Below are positions 1 to 8,383 of a stretch of DNA of 64,000 bases, one piece after another. The position numbers were made by a program, and so were the translations under genes. Source of the stretch: an uncultured Draconibacterium sp. (GTDB taxonomy: Bacteria; Bacteroidota; Bacteroidia; Bacteroidales; Prolixibacteraceae); NCBI RefSeq assembly GCF_963677575.1, contig NZ_OY782038.1, forward strand, positions 4,715,501 to 4,779,500. Reading direction: 5' to 3'. A model generated the notes under the pieces. The model saw only the letters and a list, made by a program, of their open reading frames with translations. It was not told the origin of the DNA and did not search any database. Each line of letters begins with the position of its first letter. The first letter of the stretch is position 1.

Positions 1-932
1 CGCTGGAAAATATCGAAGATATTGTGGGGAACAGCGAAAGCATGATCAAAGTGTTAAAAGAGGTTGAAAATGTGGCCGCTTCCAATTCGTCGGTAATTAT
101 TACAGGCGAAAGCGGAACCGGAAAGGAGTTGATTGCCCACGCCATTCATTCCAATTCGCCGCGTAAATTTTTCCCGATGGTTACCGTTCATTGCGGTGCT
201 TTGTCGGAAGATTTGCTGGAGAGTGAGTTGTTCGGGCACGAAAAAGGTGCATTTACCGGGGCGATGTTTAACCGCAAAGGGCGTTTTGAAATGGCGGACG
301 GTGGCACCATTTTTCTGGATGAAATTGCAACTATTTCGATGAAAATGCAGGTGGAACTTTTGCGGGTACTCGAATCGAAAACCTTTACACGGGTAGGTGG
401 AAACAAAGAGATTAAATCGGATTTCAGGATTATTTGTGCAACCAACAAAGAACTGAAAAAAATGGTTGCCGACGGTTCTTTCCGTGAGGATCTTTATTAC
501 CGGTTAAATGTGGTGGATATTGCCATTCCGCCGCTCCGCGAAAGAAAGGAAGACATCCCGATGCTGGTAAGTTATTTCATAAAAAAATACTGCACTTCCA
601 TGAGCCGCGATTTGATTACTATTGATCAATCTGCTTTGCAACGACTCGAAGAATATAATTATCCCGGCAATGTTCGTGAGCTGGAAAACATGATTGAACG
701 GGCCATTGTTGTTGGAAACGGGAAGGAGATACGCCTGAAAGATCTTCCGCTGGAAACCGATAGCGTTACCGATTCGAACGACAGTCTGGATGAGCTGGAG
801 AAAAAATACATTCAGAAAACACTGGAAAAATACGATTGGAATATCAGTCGCTCGGCGAAAGTTCTACAGATCGACCGGGTAACACTGTACAATAAAATTA
901 AAAAGTATCAGCTTAGTTCGCCTAAAAATTAG
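1..932 (+). CDS. Sigma-54-dependent transcriptional activator, 5' truncated by window edge
   Basis: This is the AAA+ and DNA-binding part of an NtrC-family enhancer-binding protein, which uses ATP to remodel sigma-54 RNA polymerase. The frame is open to the first base, so the true start and any N-terminal receiver or sensor domain lie outside the window; the GTG at 24 is internal. Seen: Walker A GESGTGKE, the sigma-54 contact loop GAFTGA, Walker B GTIFLDEI, a sensor stretch ending in NYPGNVRELENM, and a C-terminal Fis-type helix-turn-helix (ISRSAKVLQIDRVTLYNKIK). Residues around GAFTGA are intact, so it should be an active sigma-54 activator. The stop is at 930-932. The regulated genes cannot be told from this piece. 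Confidence 0.92.
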   Translation, partial: LENIEDIVGNSESMIKVLKEVENVAASNSSVIITGESGTGKELIAHAIHSNSPRKFFPMVTVHCGALSEDLLESELFGHEKGAFTGAMFNRKGRFEMADGGTIFLDEIATISMKMQVELLRVLESKTFTRVGGNKEIKSDFRIICATNKELKKMVADGSFREDLYYRLNVVDIAIPPLRERKEDIPMLVSYFIKKYCTSMSRDLITIDQSALQRLEEYNYPGNVRELENMIERAIVVGNGKEIRLKDLPLETDSVTDSNDSLDELEKKYIQKTLEKYDWNISRSAKVLQIDRVTLYNKIKKYQLSSPKN

Positions 933-996
933 TAGGCTGCTGGGTTTTGATAAACACGCATAACCGGCTGGTTAGCGAAATAAAACACTTATTTTT

Positions 997-1542
997 TTGA
1001 AAGAAAAAGGGATAACGCTGGTTGTTCAGGGTAAGTTCGAGAAACGGGTTCTCGAACAAATGACCTGGGACATAGAAATCGCCTTTGGGTGGCCGGTTTC
1101 GGTTGTTCCTTTTACGCACGATATTCTTCCTTATTTCGATGCTGCCCGGAAACAGTACGATGCCAACCGATTACTCGAACTGGTTCATCGTGAATACTCT
1201 GGCAACTCAGTAAAAACCATCGGACTTTTTCAGGTCGATCTTTTTATCCCCATTTTAACTTACATTTTTGGGCAGGCGCAGCACAACGGAAGCACCGGAA
1301 TTGCATCTTTGTATCGCTTAAGAAACCAACAGTATGGAATAAAGGGAAATGACCGACTTCTATACGATCGGTTCCGAAAAGTAGTAATTCATGAGTTGGG
1401 GCATGCGTTCGGACTCATTCATTGTCACGTGCCGGTTTGTGTTATGCGCCCCGGGACGTATGTGGAAGACATTGACCAGAAAAAAACTCAGTTTTGCAAT
1501 AAATGCAGGGAGCAACTGGAAACAGCGCTCGCTTCTTTCTGA
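997..1542 (+). CDS. Archaemetzincin-type zinc metalloprotease
   Basis: A 181-residue protein carrying the full archaemetzincin signature. His132, His136 and His142 sit in HELGHAFGLIH, with Glu133 as catalytic base; Cys143, Cys148, Met150 (the Met-turn) and the CNKC pair at 167-170 form the family-specific second zinc site. No signal peptide is visible, so it should act in the cytoplasm; the natural substrate of the family is unknown. No ATG is available in frame: the start is taken as TTG at 997, and the frame is open upstream to about 964, so the start is uncertain. It lies between a sigma-54 activator and typA with no sign of an operon with either. The family is commoner in archaea and vertebrates and patchy in bacteria. 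Confidence 0.85.
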   Translation: MKEKGITLVVQGKFEKRVLEQMTWDIEIAFGWPVSVVPFTHDILPYFDAARKQYDANRLLELVHREYSGNSVKTIGLFQVDLFIPILTYIFGQAQHNGSTGIASLYRLRNQQYGIKGNDRLLYDRFRKVVIHELGHAFGLIHCHVPVCVMRPGTYVEDIDQKKTQFCNKCREQLETALASF

Positions 1543-1674
1543 CCTTCAAACTCAGGCTGTATTTTAAGGTGAAATTAGCTCCGAATAACACCTGTCTGTT
1601 TTCGCCCATATTAAATCATCCGATAAACCTCGTTATTTAGCGTATGGTTTATCATCCTGTCATCAAAACTTTCT

Positions 1675-1682
1675 TACATTTG
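1675..1682 (+). promoter_or_regulatory. Bacteroidota-type -7 box upstream of typA
   Basis: TACATTTG fits the TAnnTTTG -7 consensus of the Bacteroidota primary sigma factor and is followed by GC-rich bases, about 98 bases before the typA start. No clear TTTG -33 box is seen upstream. Confidence 0.45.
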
Positions 1683-1779
1683 CGCGCCGATTCCGAAGTA
1701 AGGTTTTGAGGTCATAAATAATTGATTGAAAACAAATAATACGATTCGGTGTTGGTAAATTGGATTAGAAAAAAGTAAA

Positions 1780-3591
1780 ATGACAGAAATCAGAAACATT
1801 GCAATTATTGCACACGTCGACCATGGTAAAACTACTTTGGTTGACCGAATACTTCACCAGGTAAAATTGTTCCGCGAAAACCAGGAGGTTCAGGAACTTT
1901 TACTGGATAACAATGATCTGGAGCGTGAACGTGGAATTACCATTCTTTCGAAAAACGTTTCGGTACGCTACAAAGACACCAAAATTAACATCATCGATAC
2001 ACCAGGACACAGCGACTTTGGTGGCGAGGTGGAGCGTGTATTGAACATGGCCGACGGTGTTTTATTGATTGTTGATGCTTTTGAAGGACCAATGCCACAA
2101 ACCCGTTTTGTGCTGCAAAAAGCCATCGAACTGGGATTAAAACCGATGGTGGTCGTTAACAAAGTTGACAAAGAAAACTGTACACCGGAAATTGCTCAGG
2201 AGAAAGTTTTCGATTTGATGTTCAGCCTTGATGCTACCGAAGAACAGTTGGATTTTCCAACAGTTTACGGATCGGCAAAAGCTGGCTGGATGGGACCTGA
2301 CTGGCAAACACCTACTGAAGATGTTGTTTATTTGCTCGACCAGATTTTGGAGCATATTCCGGCGGCAACAGCAAAAGAAGGAACCGTACAAATGCGCATT
2401 ACTTCGCTTGATTATTCGTCGTACACCGGCCGTATTGCTGTAGGAAAAGTTACCCGTGGTGAGTTGGTGCCGGGATCGAGAGTTTCCTTGGTAAAACGCG
2501 ATGGAAGCATTATAAAATCGGTAGCTAAAGAATGCTACCTGTTTGAAGGACTTGGAAAAGAAAAAACAAAAGATCCGGTTCCGTGTGGCGAAATTTGTGC
2601 CGTACTTGGATTGGAAGGATTTGATATTGGCGATACTGTTGCCGACGCTGAAGAGCCTGAAGGTTTAACACCGATTCAGGTAGACGAGCCAACAATGAGT
2701 ATGACATTTGTGTCGAATAACTCACCATTTTTCGGACGCGACGGCAAGTTTGTAACTTCCCGCCAAGTGCGCGACCGTTTGTTCAAAGAAACTGAAAAGA
2801 ATCTGGCATTGCGTGTTGAAGAAACTGATTCGGCAGATTCATTCCGGGTTTATGGCCGTGGAATTCTTCACTTGTCGATTTTGATTGAAACCATGCGTCG
2901 CGAGGGCTACGAAATTCAGGTAGGTCAACCACAGGTAATTGTTAAAGAAATTGACGGCAAAAAATGCGAGCCGATCGAGGCCTTAACTGTTCAGGTTCCT
3001 GATGAATTCTCGGGAAAAGTTATTGAGTTGGTTACTGCCCGTAAAGGTGATATTGCAAATATTGAAGTAAAAGACGATCGTGCACATTTGGAGTTTCATA
3101 TTCCGTCGCGTGGTTTAATCGGTTTACGTAACCAAATGCTTACAGCAACCGAAGGTGAGGCTATTATGGCGCACCGCCTAAAAGGTTACGAACCATGGAA
3201 AGGTGAGTTGGGCGTAAAACGAAACGGCGCTTTGATTTCGCTTGAAACAGGAACTTCAATTGCTTACTCGATTGATAAAATGCAGGATCGCGGACGCTTT
3301 TTTGTGGAGCCGGGAGACGAAGTTTATGCCGGTCAGGTAATTGGCGAATATACCCGCCAGGATGATCTAACGATAAATATTATCCGTACCAAAAAGATGT
3401 CGAACATGCGCTCTTCGGGTGCTGATGAAAAAACATCCATTGCTCCGGCTATCAAATTTTCGCTTGAAGAAGCAATGGAGTACATTCGTAACGATGAGTA
3501 CATTGAGGTTACACCAAATTTTATGCGTATCCGTAAAATTTATCTCGACGAGCATGAGCGTAAACGCCGTGCAAAAGCTATCGGTGAATAA
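1780..3591 (+). CDS. typA: Ribosome-associated GTPase TypA/BipA
   Basis: A translational GTPase of 603 residues, the normal length for TypA/BipA, which acts on the ribosome in stress and cold adaptation and in large-subunit assembly. G motifs seen in order: G1 AHVDHGKTT, G2 in ERERGITI, G3 DTPGHSDF, G4 NKVDK and G5 around GSAKAGW. EF-G-like domains III and V follow, then the BipA-specific C-terminal domain including the SRGLIGLRNQ stretch. ATG start at 1780 after an A-rich leader. It appears monocistronic, with a hairpin terminator about 25 bases after the stop. Confidence 0.97.
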   Translation: MTEIRNIAIIAHVDHGKTTLVDRILHQVKLFRENQEVQELLLDNNDLERERGITILSKNVSVRYKDTKINIIDTPGHSDFGGEVERVLNMADGVLLIVDAFEGPMPQTRFVLQKAIELGLKPMVVVNKVDKENCTPEIAQEKVFDLMFSLDATEEQLDFPTVYGSAKAGWMGPDWQTPTEDVVYLLDQILEHIPAATAKEGTVQMRITSLDYSSYTGRIAVGKVTRGELVPGSRVSLVKRDGSIIKSVAKECYLFEGLGKEKTKDPVPCGEICAVLGLEGFDIGDTVADAEEPEGLTPIQVDEPTMSMTFVSNNSPFFGRDGKFVTSRQVRDRLFKETEKNLALRVEETDSADSFRVYGRGILHLSILIETMRREGYEIQVGQPQVIVKEIDGKKCEPIEALTVQVPDEFSGKVIELVTARKGDIANIEVKDDRAHLEFHIPSRGLIGLRNQMLTATEGEAIMAHRLKGYEPWKGELGVKRNGALISLETGTSIAYSIDKMQDRGRFFVEPGDEVYAGQVIGEYTRQDDLTINIIRTKKMSNMRSSGADEKTSIAPAIKFSLEEAMEYIRNDEYIEVTPNFMRIRKIYLDEHERKRRAKAIGE

Positions 3592-3613
3592 GAAACATAT
3601 CGAAAAAATATAG

Positions 3614-3646
3614 GAAGGCAGGTTGATTTTCAATCTGCCTTTTTTT
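3614..3646 (+). terminator. Rho-independent terminator of typA
   Basis: An inverted repeat GGCAGGTTGA / TCAATCTGCC (one G-U pair) with a 3-base loop, followed by seven T residues. Confidence 0.85.
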
Positions 3647-3659
3647 GTACTATTCTATA

Positions 3660-3740
3660 AATAGAGTGTGCTGCCCCCTCCTGGCCTCCCCAAAGGGGAG
3701 GAAACATCCCCCTTTGGGGGATTATAGGGGGTAGGATTGA
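3660..3740. repeat. Interspersed double-palindrome repeat
   Basis: Two hairpins in a row: CCTCCCCAAAGGGGAGG followed by TCCCCCTTTGGGGGA, flanked by CCCCCTCC on the left and AGGGGGTAGGA on the right, which can pair with each other. It resembles the short palindromic repeats scattered between genes in Bacteroidota and does not code. The rest of the gap to 3988 is AT-rich leader with no gene seen. Confidence 0.6.
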
Positions 3741-3988
3741 TCAGAAACCAAAATAATTTTGAACTGATATTTATTACCAGAGATCAAAAATTCAAACAAA
3801 TCGTACCCCTTTGTTTTTACAATTCAGACATATGTTTTAATTCCTGTTTCACGTCTGCCGAATTGTTAATAATTTCTAAACCAATCCTAAATATATTTTA
3901 CTATTTAGATAGCTGATAAATTACTTATAATCATTGCTAATGTGTGCTTTTGGTTCTATTTTTAGGAGCAAAACTTAACTATAAAGTC

Positions 3989-5200
3989 ATGATTAGAAAA
4001 TGTTTATTTCTTGTTTCGGCACTGCTTTTTTCAGTAACAATTCTATTTGCTCAAGAGCCTACTGTTTGGCGGGGACAAAACAACGGTGTTTACGCTGAAA
4101 CAGGCTTGCTGAAAGAATGGCCGGCCGATGGTCCTGAAATTTTATGGACGGCAGAAGGATTGGGTGAAGGACATTCATCGCCGGTTTTTGCCAACGATAA
4201 AATTTACTTGTCGACCATGATCGATGGCGAAGGTTTTATCTTCATTTTTTCGCAAAACGGGGAAGTAATTAAAAAGGTTTCGTACGGAAAAGAATTCGCC
4301 GAAAGTTACCCCGGTTCACGTTCGTCGGTTGTAGTGGCAGGCGATTTAATGTATATCTACAGCGGACATGGCATTTTAACTTGCATGGATTCTGAAACCG
4401 GAGAAGTGCAATGGCGCAAAAATGCTTTTGAAGATTTCGATGGGAAAAACATTCGCTGGGGAGTAACTGAAACCGTATTGATTGATGGTGATGTTTTGTA
4501 TTTAACTCCGGGCGGAAAGAAAAATAATATGGTGGCGCTGAATCGTTTTAACGGCGACCTGATCTGGACATCAGCCGGGAAGGGAGAATTATCAGCCTAT
4601 TGCACGCCTTTGTTGGTGGAGCTTTCTGCACGAAAATTATTGGTTACACACACTGCCGATCATATAATTGGTGTTGATGCGAAAACCGGAGAACTGTTGT
4701 GGGATTACCCGCATACCAATCGTTGGAGCGTTCATCCGAATACACCGCTTTATCATAATGGCGACTTATTCTGTTTTAGTGGCTATGGAAAAGGAGGCGT
4801 AAAACTCGACCTTAGCGACGATGGCAGCAGTGTTACCAAACAATGGGAAAAAGTGGAACTCGACAGCCGTATGGGAGGAATGGTTGTGGTTGATGGTTAT
4901 ATGTACGGATCGGGCGATAACGCACGCGAATGGCGTTGTGTAGACTGGGAAACCGGAGAAGAGAAATACGTTTCGAAAGATATTGCAAAAGGCGTTACCA
5001 TTTATGCCGATGGCATGTTGTATTGTTACAGCGAGCGCGGCGAATTGGCCCTGGTTAAAGCTACGCCCGAAGGTTTCAACATCGTTAGCGAAACAAAAGT
5101 TGAACTGGGAACAGCTCAACACTGGGCGCACCCGGTAATCAACACTGGGCGCTTGTTTGTTCGCCATGGCGATGTGCTGATTGCTTATAAAATAAAGTAA
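3989..5200 (+). CDS. Secreted PQQ/BamB-like beta-propeller protein (first of five)
   Basis: A 404-residue protein with a Sec signal peptide of about 21 residues (hydrophobic core LFLVSALLFSVTILF, cleavage near FAQ-EP). I place the start at the ATG at 3989 rather than at an upstream alternative start because it gives a clean signal peptide. It starts with the VWRGQNNGVYAETG motif of this propeller type and has blade signatures of the form xxDxxTGExxW: CMDSETGEVQW, GVDAKTGELLW, CVDWETGEEKY. It ends with HWAHPVINTG and RHGDVL. No CxxCH haem motif is seen. Whether it binds PQQ cannot be told; BamB-type propellers do not. It is close in sequence to the protein at 7086-8324, with which it brackets a LytS/LytR pair. 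Confidence 0.85.
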   Translation: MIRKCLFLVSALLFSVTILFAQEPTVWRGQNNGVYAETGLLKEWPADGPEILWTAEGLGEGHSSPVFANDKIYLSTMIDGEGFIFIFSQNGEVIKKVSYGKEFAESYPGSRSSVVVAGDLMYIYSGHGILTCMDSETGEVQWRKNAFEDFDGKNIRWGVTETVLIDGDVLYLTPGGKKNNMVALNRFNGDLIWTSAGKGELSAYCTPLLVELSARKLLVTHTADHIIGVDAKTGELLWDYPHTNRWSVHPNTPLYHNGDLFCFSGYGKGGVKLDLSDDGSSVTKQWEKVELDSRMGGMVVVDGYMYGSGDNAREWRCVDWETGEEKYVSKDIAKGVTIYADGMLYCYSERGELALVKATPEGFNIVSETKVELGTAQHWAHPVINTGRLFVRHGDVLIAYKIK

Positions 5201-5210
5201 AAGCAAAACT

Positions 5211-5246
5211 AAAAAAGGATGTTTGCAGAGTAAACATCCTTTTTTA
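5211..5246 (+). terminator. Rho-independent terminator after first propeller gene
   Basis: GGATGTTT / AAACATCC stem with a short loop and six T residues. It separates the first propeller gene from the LytS gene. Confidence 0.8.
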
Positions 5247-5308
5247 GCCTTTATTTGTCGCACGTTTTTGATGGACAAAAGCTCAAAAAGTATATTTGAA
5301 TAAAAATC

Positions 5309-6358
5309 ATGAACGAAAAGCAACTACCAATATTTTTCCGCTACCGTCTTCTGTGGCACCTTTTGTTTTGGGTGGTTGTTTTTATTGGCTATTGGCTCAC
5401 CTACGGCGGATATCTCGATCATTATTACGCTGAATTCATAATCGGGCTCACATTGTTACCTGCACGAATCATTGGTACCTACACGATGATTTATTTGATT
5501 TTGCCCTTTGCGCTGGAGAAAAAGAAGTTCGTAACATTTGGCGTCCTTACTTTAATTCATGCGCTGCTGTTTGGCTTCCTGATTTACATATCGTACTACT
5601 TCCCGAATTTGTTTCCCGAGTTTTTCGATTACTCGCAGTTGCCGCTGTTTTACGTGCCAAAAATTCTGAGTAAAATTATTTCAAACTACGGAATCCCGGT
5701 GTTGGCAGCTTTTATAATCGTATTTAAAAAGTGGTACATCGACGAGCAAAAAAATAAAAAGCTGGCTGAAGAAAAACTGGCAGCCGAATTGAATTTCCTG
5801 AAGTCGCAGGTTCATCCGCATTTTCTGTTCAATACACTGAATAACCTGTATGCTTTAACCTTGATCAAATCGGAAAAAACACCCGATATTGTGCTGAAAT
5901 TATCCGGTTTGCTCGATTATATGATCTACAAAAGCAACGGTGATTTTGTTCCGCTAAAAGAAGAAATAGATATTATTGAAAGTTATGTGGAACTGGAGAG
6001 GATGCGCTACAATAATCGTCTCGATTTAAAATATAATGTTGACGGAGATGTTGATCATCACCGGATTGCGCCGCTGATTTTATTGCCATTTATTGAAAAT
6101 GCATTTAAACATGGTGCCAGCAAAGACCGTAAAAACCCGATGGTGGATATCAATATTAAGATTGATGAAAAATGCCTGACTTTGCAGGTGGCAAACTCGA
6201 TCCACGGCCAGCAGAAAGAAGAAACAAAGCAGAATGAGGGAATTGGCTTAAAGAATGTACGCCGGCGTTTGGAGCTGCTTTATCCAGAATCGCATAAACT
6301 TACGATTGATAAGCAGGATACGAAGTTTGAGATTAACCTAAGAGTTTGTTATAAATGA
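5309..6358 (+). CDS. LytS-family sensor histidine kinase
   Basis: A 349-residue membrane kinase. About four hydrophobic segments lie in residues 13-140, followed by a short coiled-coil linker and the His_kinase (LytS/YehU) domain. The motif SQVHPHFLFNTLNNL carries the phospho-acceptor histidine (His171 by family comparison). The ATPase half has the N-box LPFIENAFKHG and the glycine-rich stretch GIGLKNVRRRLELL. The stop overlaps the start of the response-regulator gene by four bases (ATGA), so the two are translationally coupled. It sits between two paralogous propeller genes and probably controls some of them. The input signal is unknown; no extracellular sensor domain is seen. Confidence 0.92.
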   Translation: MNEKQLPIFFRYRLLWHLLFWVVVFIGYWLTYGGYLDHYYAEFIIGLTLLPARIIGTYTMIYLILPFALEKKKFVTFGVLTLIHALLFGFLIYISYYFPNLFPEFFDYSQLPLFYVPKILSKIISNYGIPVLAAFIIVFKKWYIDEQKNKKLAEEKLAAELNFLKSQVHPHFLFNTLNNLYALTLIKSEKTPDIVLKLSGLLDYMIYKSNGDFVPLKEEIDIIESYVELERMRYNNRLDLKYNVDGDVDHHRIAPLILLPFIENAFKHGASKDRKNPMVDINIKIDEKCLTLQVANSIHGQQKEETKQNEGIGLKNVRRRLELLYPESHKLTIDKQDTKFEINLRVCYK

Positions 6359-7080
6359 GTAAAACAAGGTGCATAATAGTTGATGATGAGCCGCTTGCCA
6401 TTGAAGTGCTGAAGTCGCATATCCAAAAACTCGACTCGCTTGAAATCACAGGAACCTGTGCCGATGCCATTGAAGCATTCGATTTCTTAAAATCACACGA
6501 TGTCGACCTGGTTTTCCTCGATATTAACATGCCGGAAATGAAAGGGACTGATCTGGTAAAAACCCTGAAAAATCCGCCGGCTATTGTTTTTACAACTGCC
6601 TATCGCGAGTATGCCATCGAAAGCTACGATTTAAATGTGTTGGACTATCTTTTGAAACCCATTTCGTTCGAGCGCTTTTTGCAGGCGGTTGAAAAATTCA
6701 ATCAGCAAAATATGTTGATAGAAGAGGTTACGCTGCATAAAAACAACGGCGATTCGGAATACATTTATTTGCGCGAAAAGAATGTGATTCACAAAATACC
6801 GGTCACCGAAATTGTGTACGTTGAGAGTTTTGGTGACTACGTGAAATTACACACACCCGACCGGGAAATTAACAGCCGTTGCACCATGTCGGCACTCGAA
6901 AGAGCACTGCCCGGTAAAGGCTTTGTCAGAGTGCATCGCTCATTTCTGGTCGCTGTAGGCCGCATTACCAGTTTTAGTCCGGTAATGGTAGCCATTGGCG
7001 AAAAAGAGTTTCCGATAGGAACGAGATATCGCGAAAAAACCTTTGAAAAACTCGATTATAATTCATTCTTAAACAAATAA
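6355..7080 (+). CDS. LytTR-family response regulator
   Basis: A 241-residue protein with an N-terminal receiver domain (acidic pocket VDDEP, phospho-acceptor Asp56 in LVFLDINMP, conserved Lys in YLLKPIS) and a C-terminal LytTR DNA-binding domain (VTEIVYVESFGDYVKLHT, then FVRVHRSFLVAVGRI). It is the partner of the LytS kinase with which it overlaps by four bases. The next propeller gene starts five bases after its stop, so kinase, regulator and propeller probably form one transcript. Confidence 0.94.
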   Translation: MSKTRCIIVDDEPLAIEVLKSHIQKLDSLEITGTCADAIEAFDFLKSHDVDLVFLDINMPEMKGTDLVKTLKNPPAIVFTTAYREYAIESYDLNVLDYLLKPISFERFLQAVEKFNQQNMLIEEVTLHKNNGDSEYIYLREKNVIHKIPVTEIVYVESFGDYVKLHTPDREINSRCTMSALERALPGKGFVRVHRSFLVAVGRITSFSPVMVAIGEKEFPIGTRYREKTFEKLDYNSFLNK

Positions 7081-7085
7081 AAACC

Positions 7086-8324
7086 ATGAAGATTGCACTA
7101 ACACTTTTAATTACCGCATTAGCGTTCTCGATTAGCGCCCAGGTTACGCAGTGGCGCGGGCCAAACCGCGACGGGCATTTTACCGAAACCGGTTTGCTGA
7201 AAGAGTGGCCCGAGGACGGACCTAAATTGCTGATGCAGGTTGAAAAAATTGGAAAAGGATATTCGTCGGCAATTGCCGAAGGAGATATGATTTACACCAC
7301 AGGAATGATCGATACGCTCGATTACCTGACAGCGATTAATCCTGACGGTTCGTTTAAATACCAGGTGTCGTACGGATTGTCGTGGAAAAACTCGTATCCC
7401 GATACACGATGCTCACCTGTAATTGATGGTGATCGCATTTATGTGCAAAGTGGTATGGGCCGCGTTGCCTGTATAAACAAAGAAACCGGCGAAGAAATTT
7501 GGGCCGTTGAAGTGGATAAAAATTACGAAACGGATTACCATGTTTGGGGAAATTCGGAAACGCCGCTAATTATAGATAATATGGTGATTAGTACACCTGG
7601 CGGTGACAAAACCAGTGTTGTGGCGCTTGATAAAATGACCGGAGAACCGATCTGGCAAAGTGAATCGGTTGGTGGAGCACGCGGTTATGCATCGGCAACG
7701 GTTTATGAGCTTAACGGTAAACGTTATATTTTGGCTGTAACCGCAAAAGAAATGCTGGCGCTTCTACCTGAAACCGGTGAGGTTGTTTGGCATTATCGTC
7801 ATTTTGATCCGGAGAAATGGGAATGGCAGGAAAATGGTATGATCTGGACAAATACTCCGCTTGTTAAAGGCGATGAAGTTTTTATTTCGATGGGCTACAA
7901 TTACGATGCAGCTATGATGAAAATTGGTGCCGACGGCAATTCGGTTACTAAGAAATACACCAACACTGTGTTGGATAATCATCATGGCGGACTCGTTTTG
8001 TCCGATGGTTATGTGTATGGATCGAATTGGGAGAATAATAGTAAAGGAAACTGGGTTTGCATGGACTGGGAAACAGGCGACATAAAATACGAATCGGAAT
8101 GGGACTCGAAAGGTTCGGTGGTGATGGCCGACAGCTTGTTATATTGTTATAACGAACGTGGAAATGTTGGCTTGGTAAAACCGACTCCTGAAGGTTTTGA
8201 GGTGATCAGCCAGTTTAAAAATACCGAAGGTGCCGGACCACATTGGGCGCATCCGTTTATCGCAAATGGCAAGCTGTATATTCGCCATGGCGATGTGTTA
8301 AGGGTGTTCAATATTAAAGCTTAA
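7086..8324 (+). CDS. Secreted PQQ/BamB-like beta-propeller protein (second of five)
   Basis: A 412-residue exported propeller. The signal peptide of about 18 residues ends near ISA-Q and is followed at once by the QWRGPNRDGHFTETG motif. Blade signatures include CINKETGEEIW, ALDKMTGEPIW, LLPETGEVVWHY and CMDWETGDIKY. The C-terminus GPHWAHPFIANG plus RHGDVL matches that of the protein at 3989-5200, so these two are paralogues, probably a duplication around the LytS/LytR genes. It starts five bases after the LytTR regulator. No haem or Fe-S motif. Export to the periplasm or outer surface is clear; enzyme or scaffold role is not. Confidence 0.87.
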   Translation: MKIALTLLITALAFSISAQVTQWRGPNRDGHFTETGLLKEWPEDGPKLLMQVEKIGKGYSSAIAEGDMIYTTGMIDTLDYLTAINPDGSFKYQVSYGLSWKNSYPDTRCSPVIDGDRIYVQSGMGRVACINKETGEEIWAVEVDKNYETDYHVWGNSETPLIIDNMVISTPGGDKTSVVALDKMTGEPIWQSESVGGARGYASATVYELNGKRYILAVTAKEMLALLPETGEVVWHYRHFDPEKWEWQENGMIWTNTPLVKGDEVFISMGYNYDAAMMKIGADGNSVTKKYTNTVLDNHHGGLVLSDGYVYGSNWENNSKGNWVCMDWETGDIKYESEWDSKGSVVMADSLLYCYNERGNVGLVKPTPEGFEVISQFKNTEGAGPHWAHPFIANGKLYIRHGDVLRVFNIKA

Positions 8325-8383
8325 CCCCGTGTTAACTCAAGTTTGCAGCAAAACCGTTATCTTTCTACTTTTTACCTGAATTA

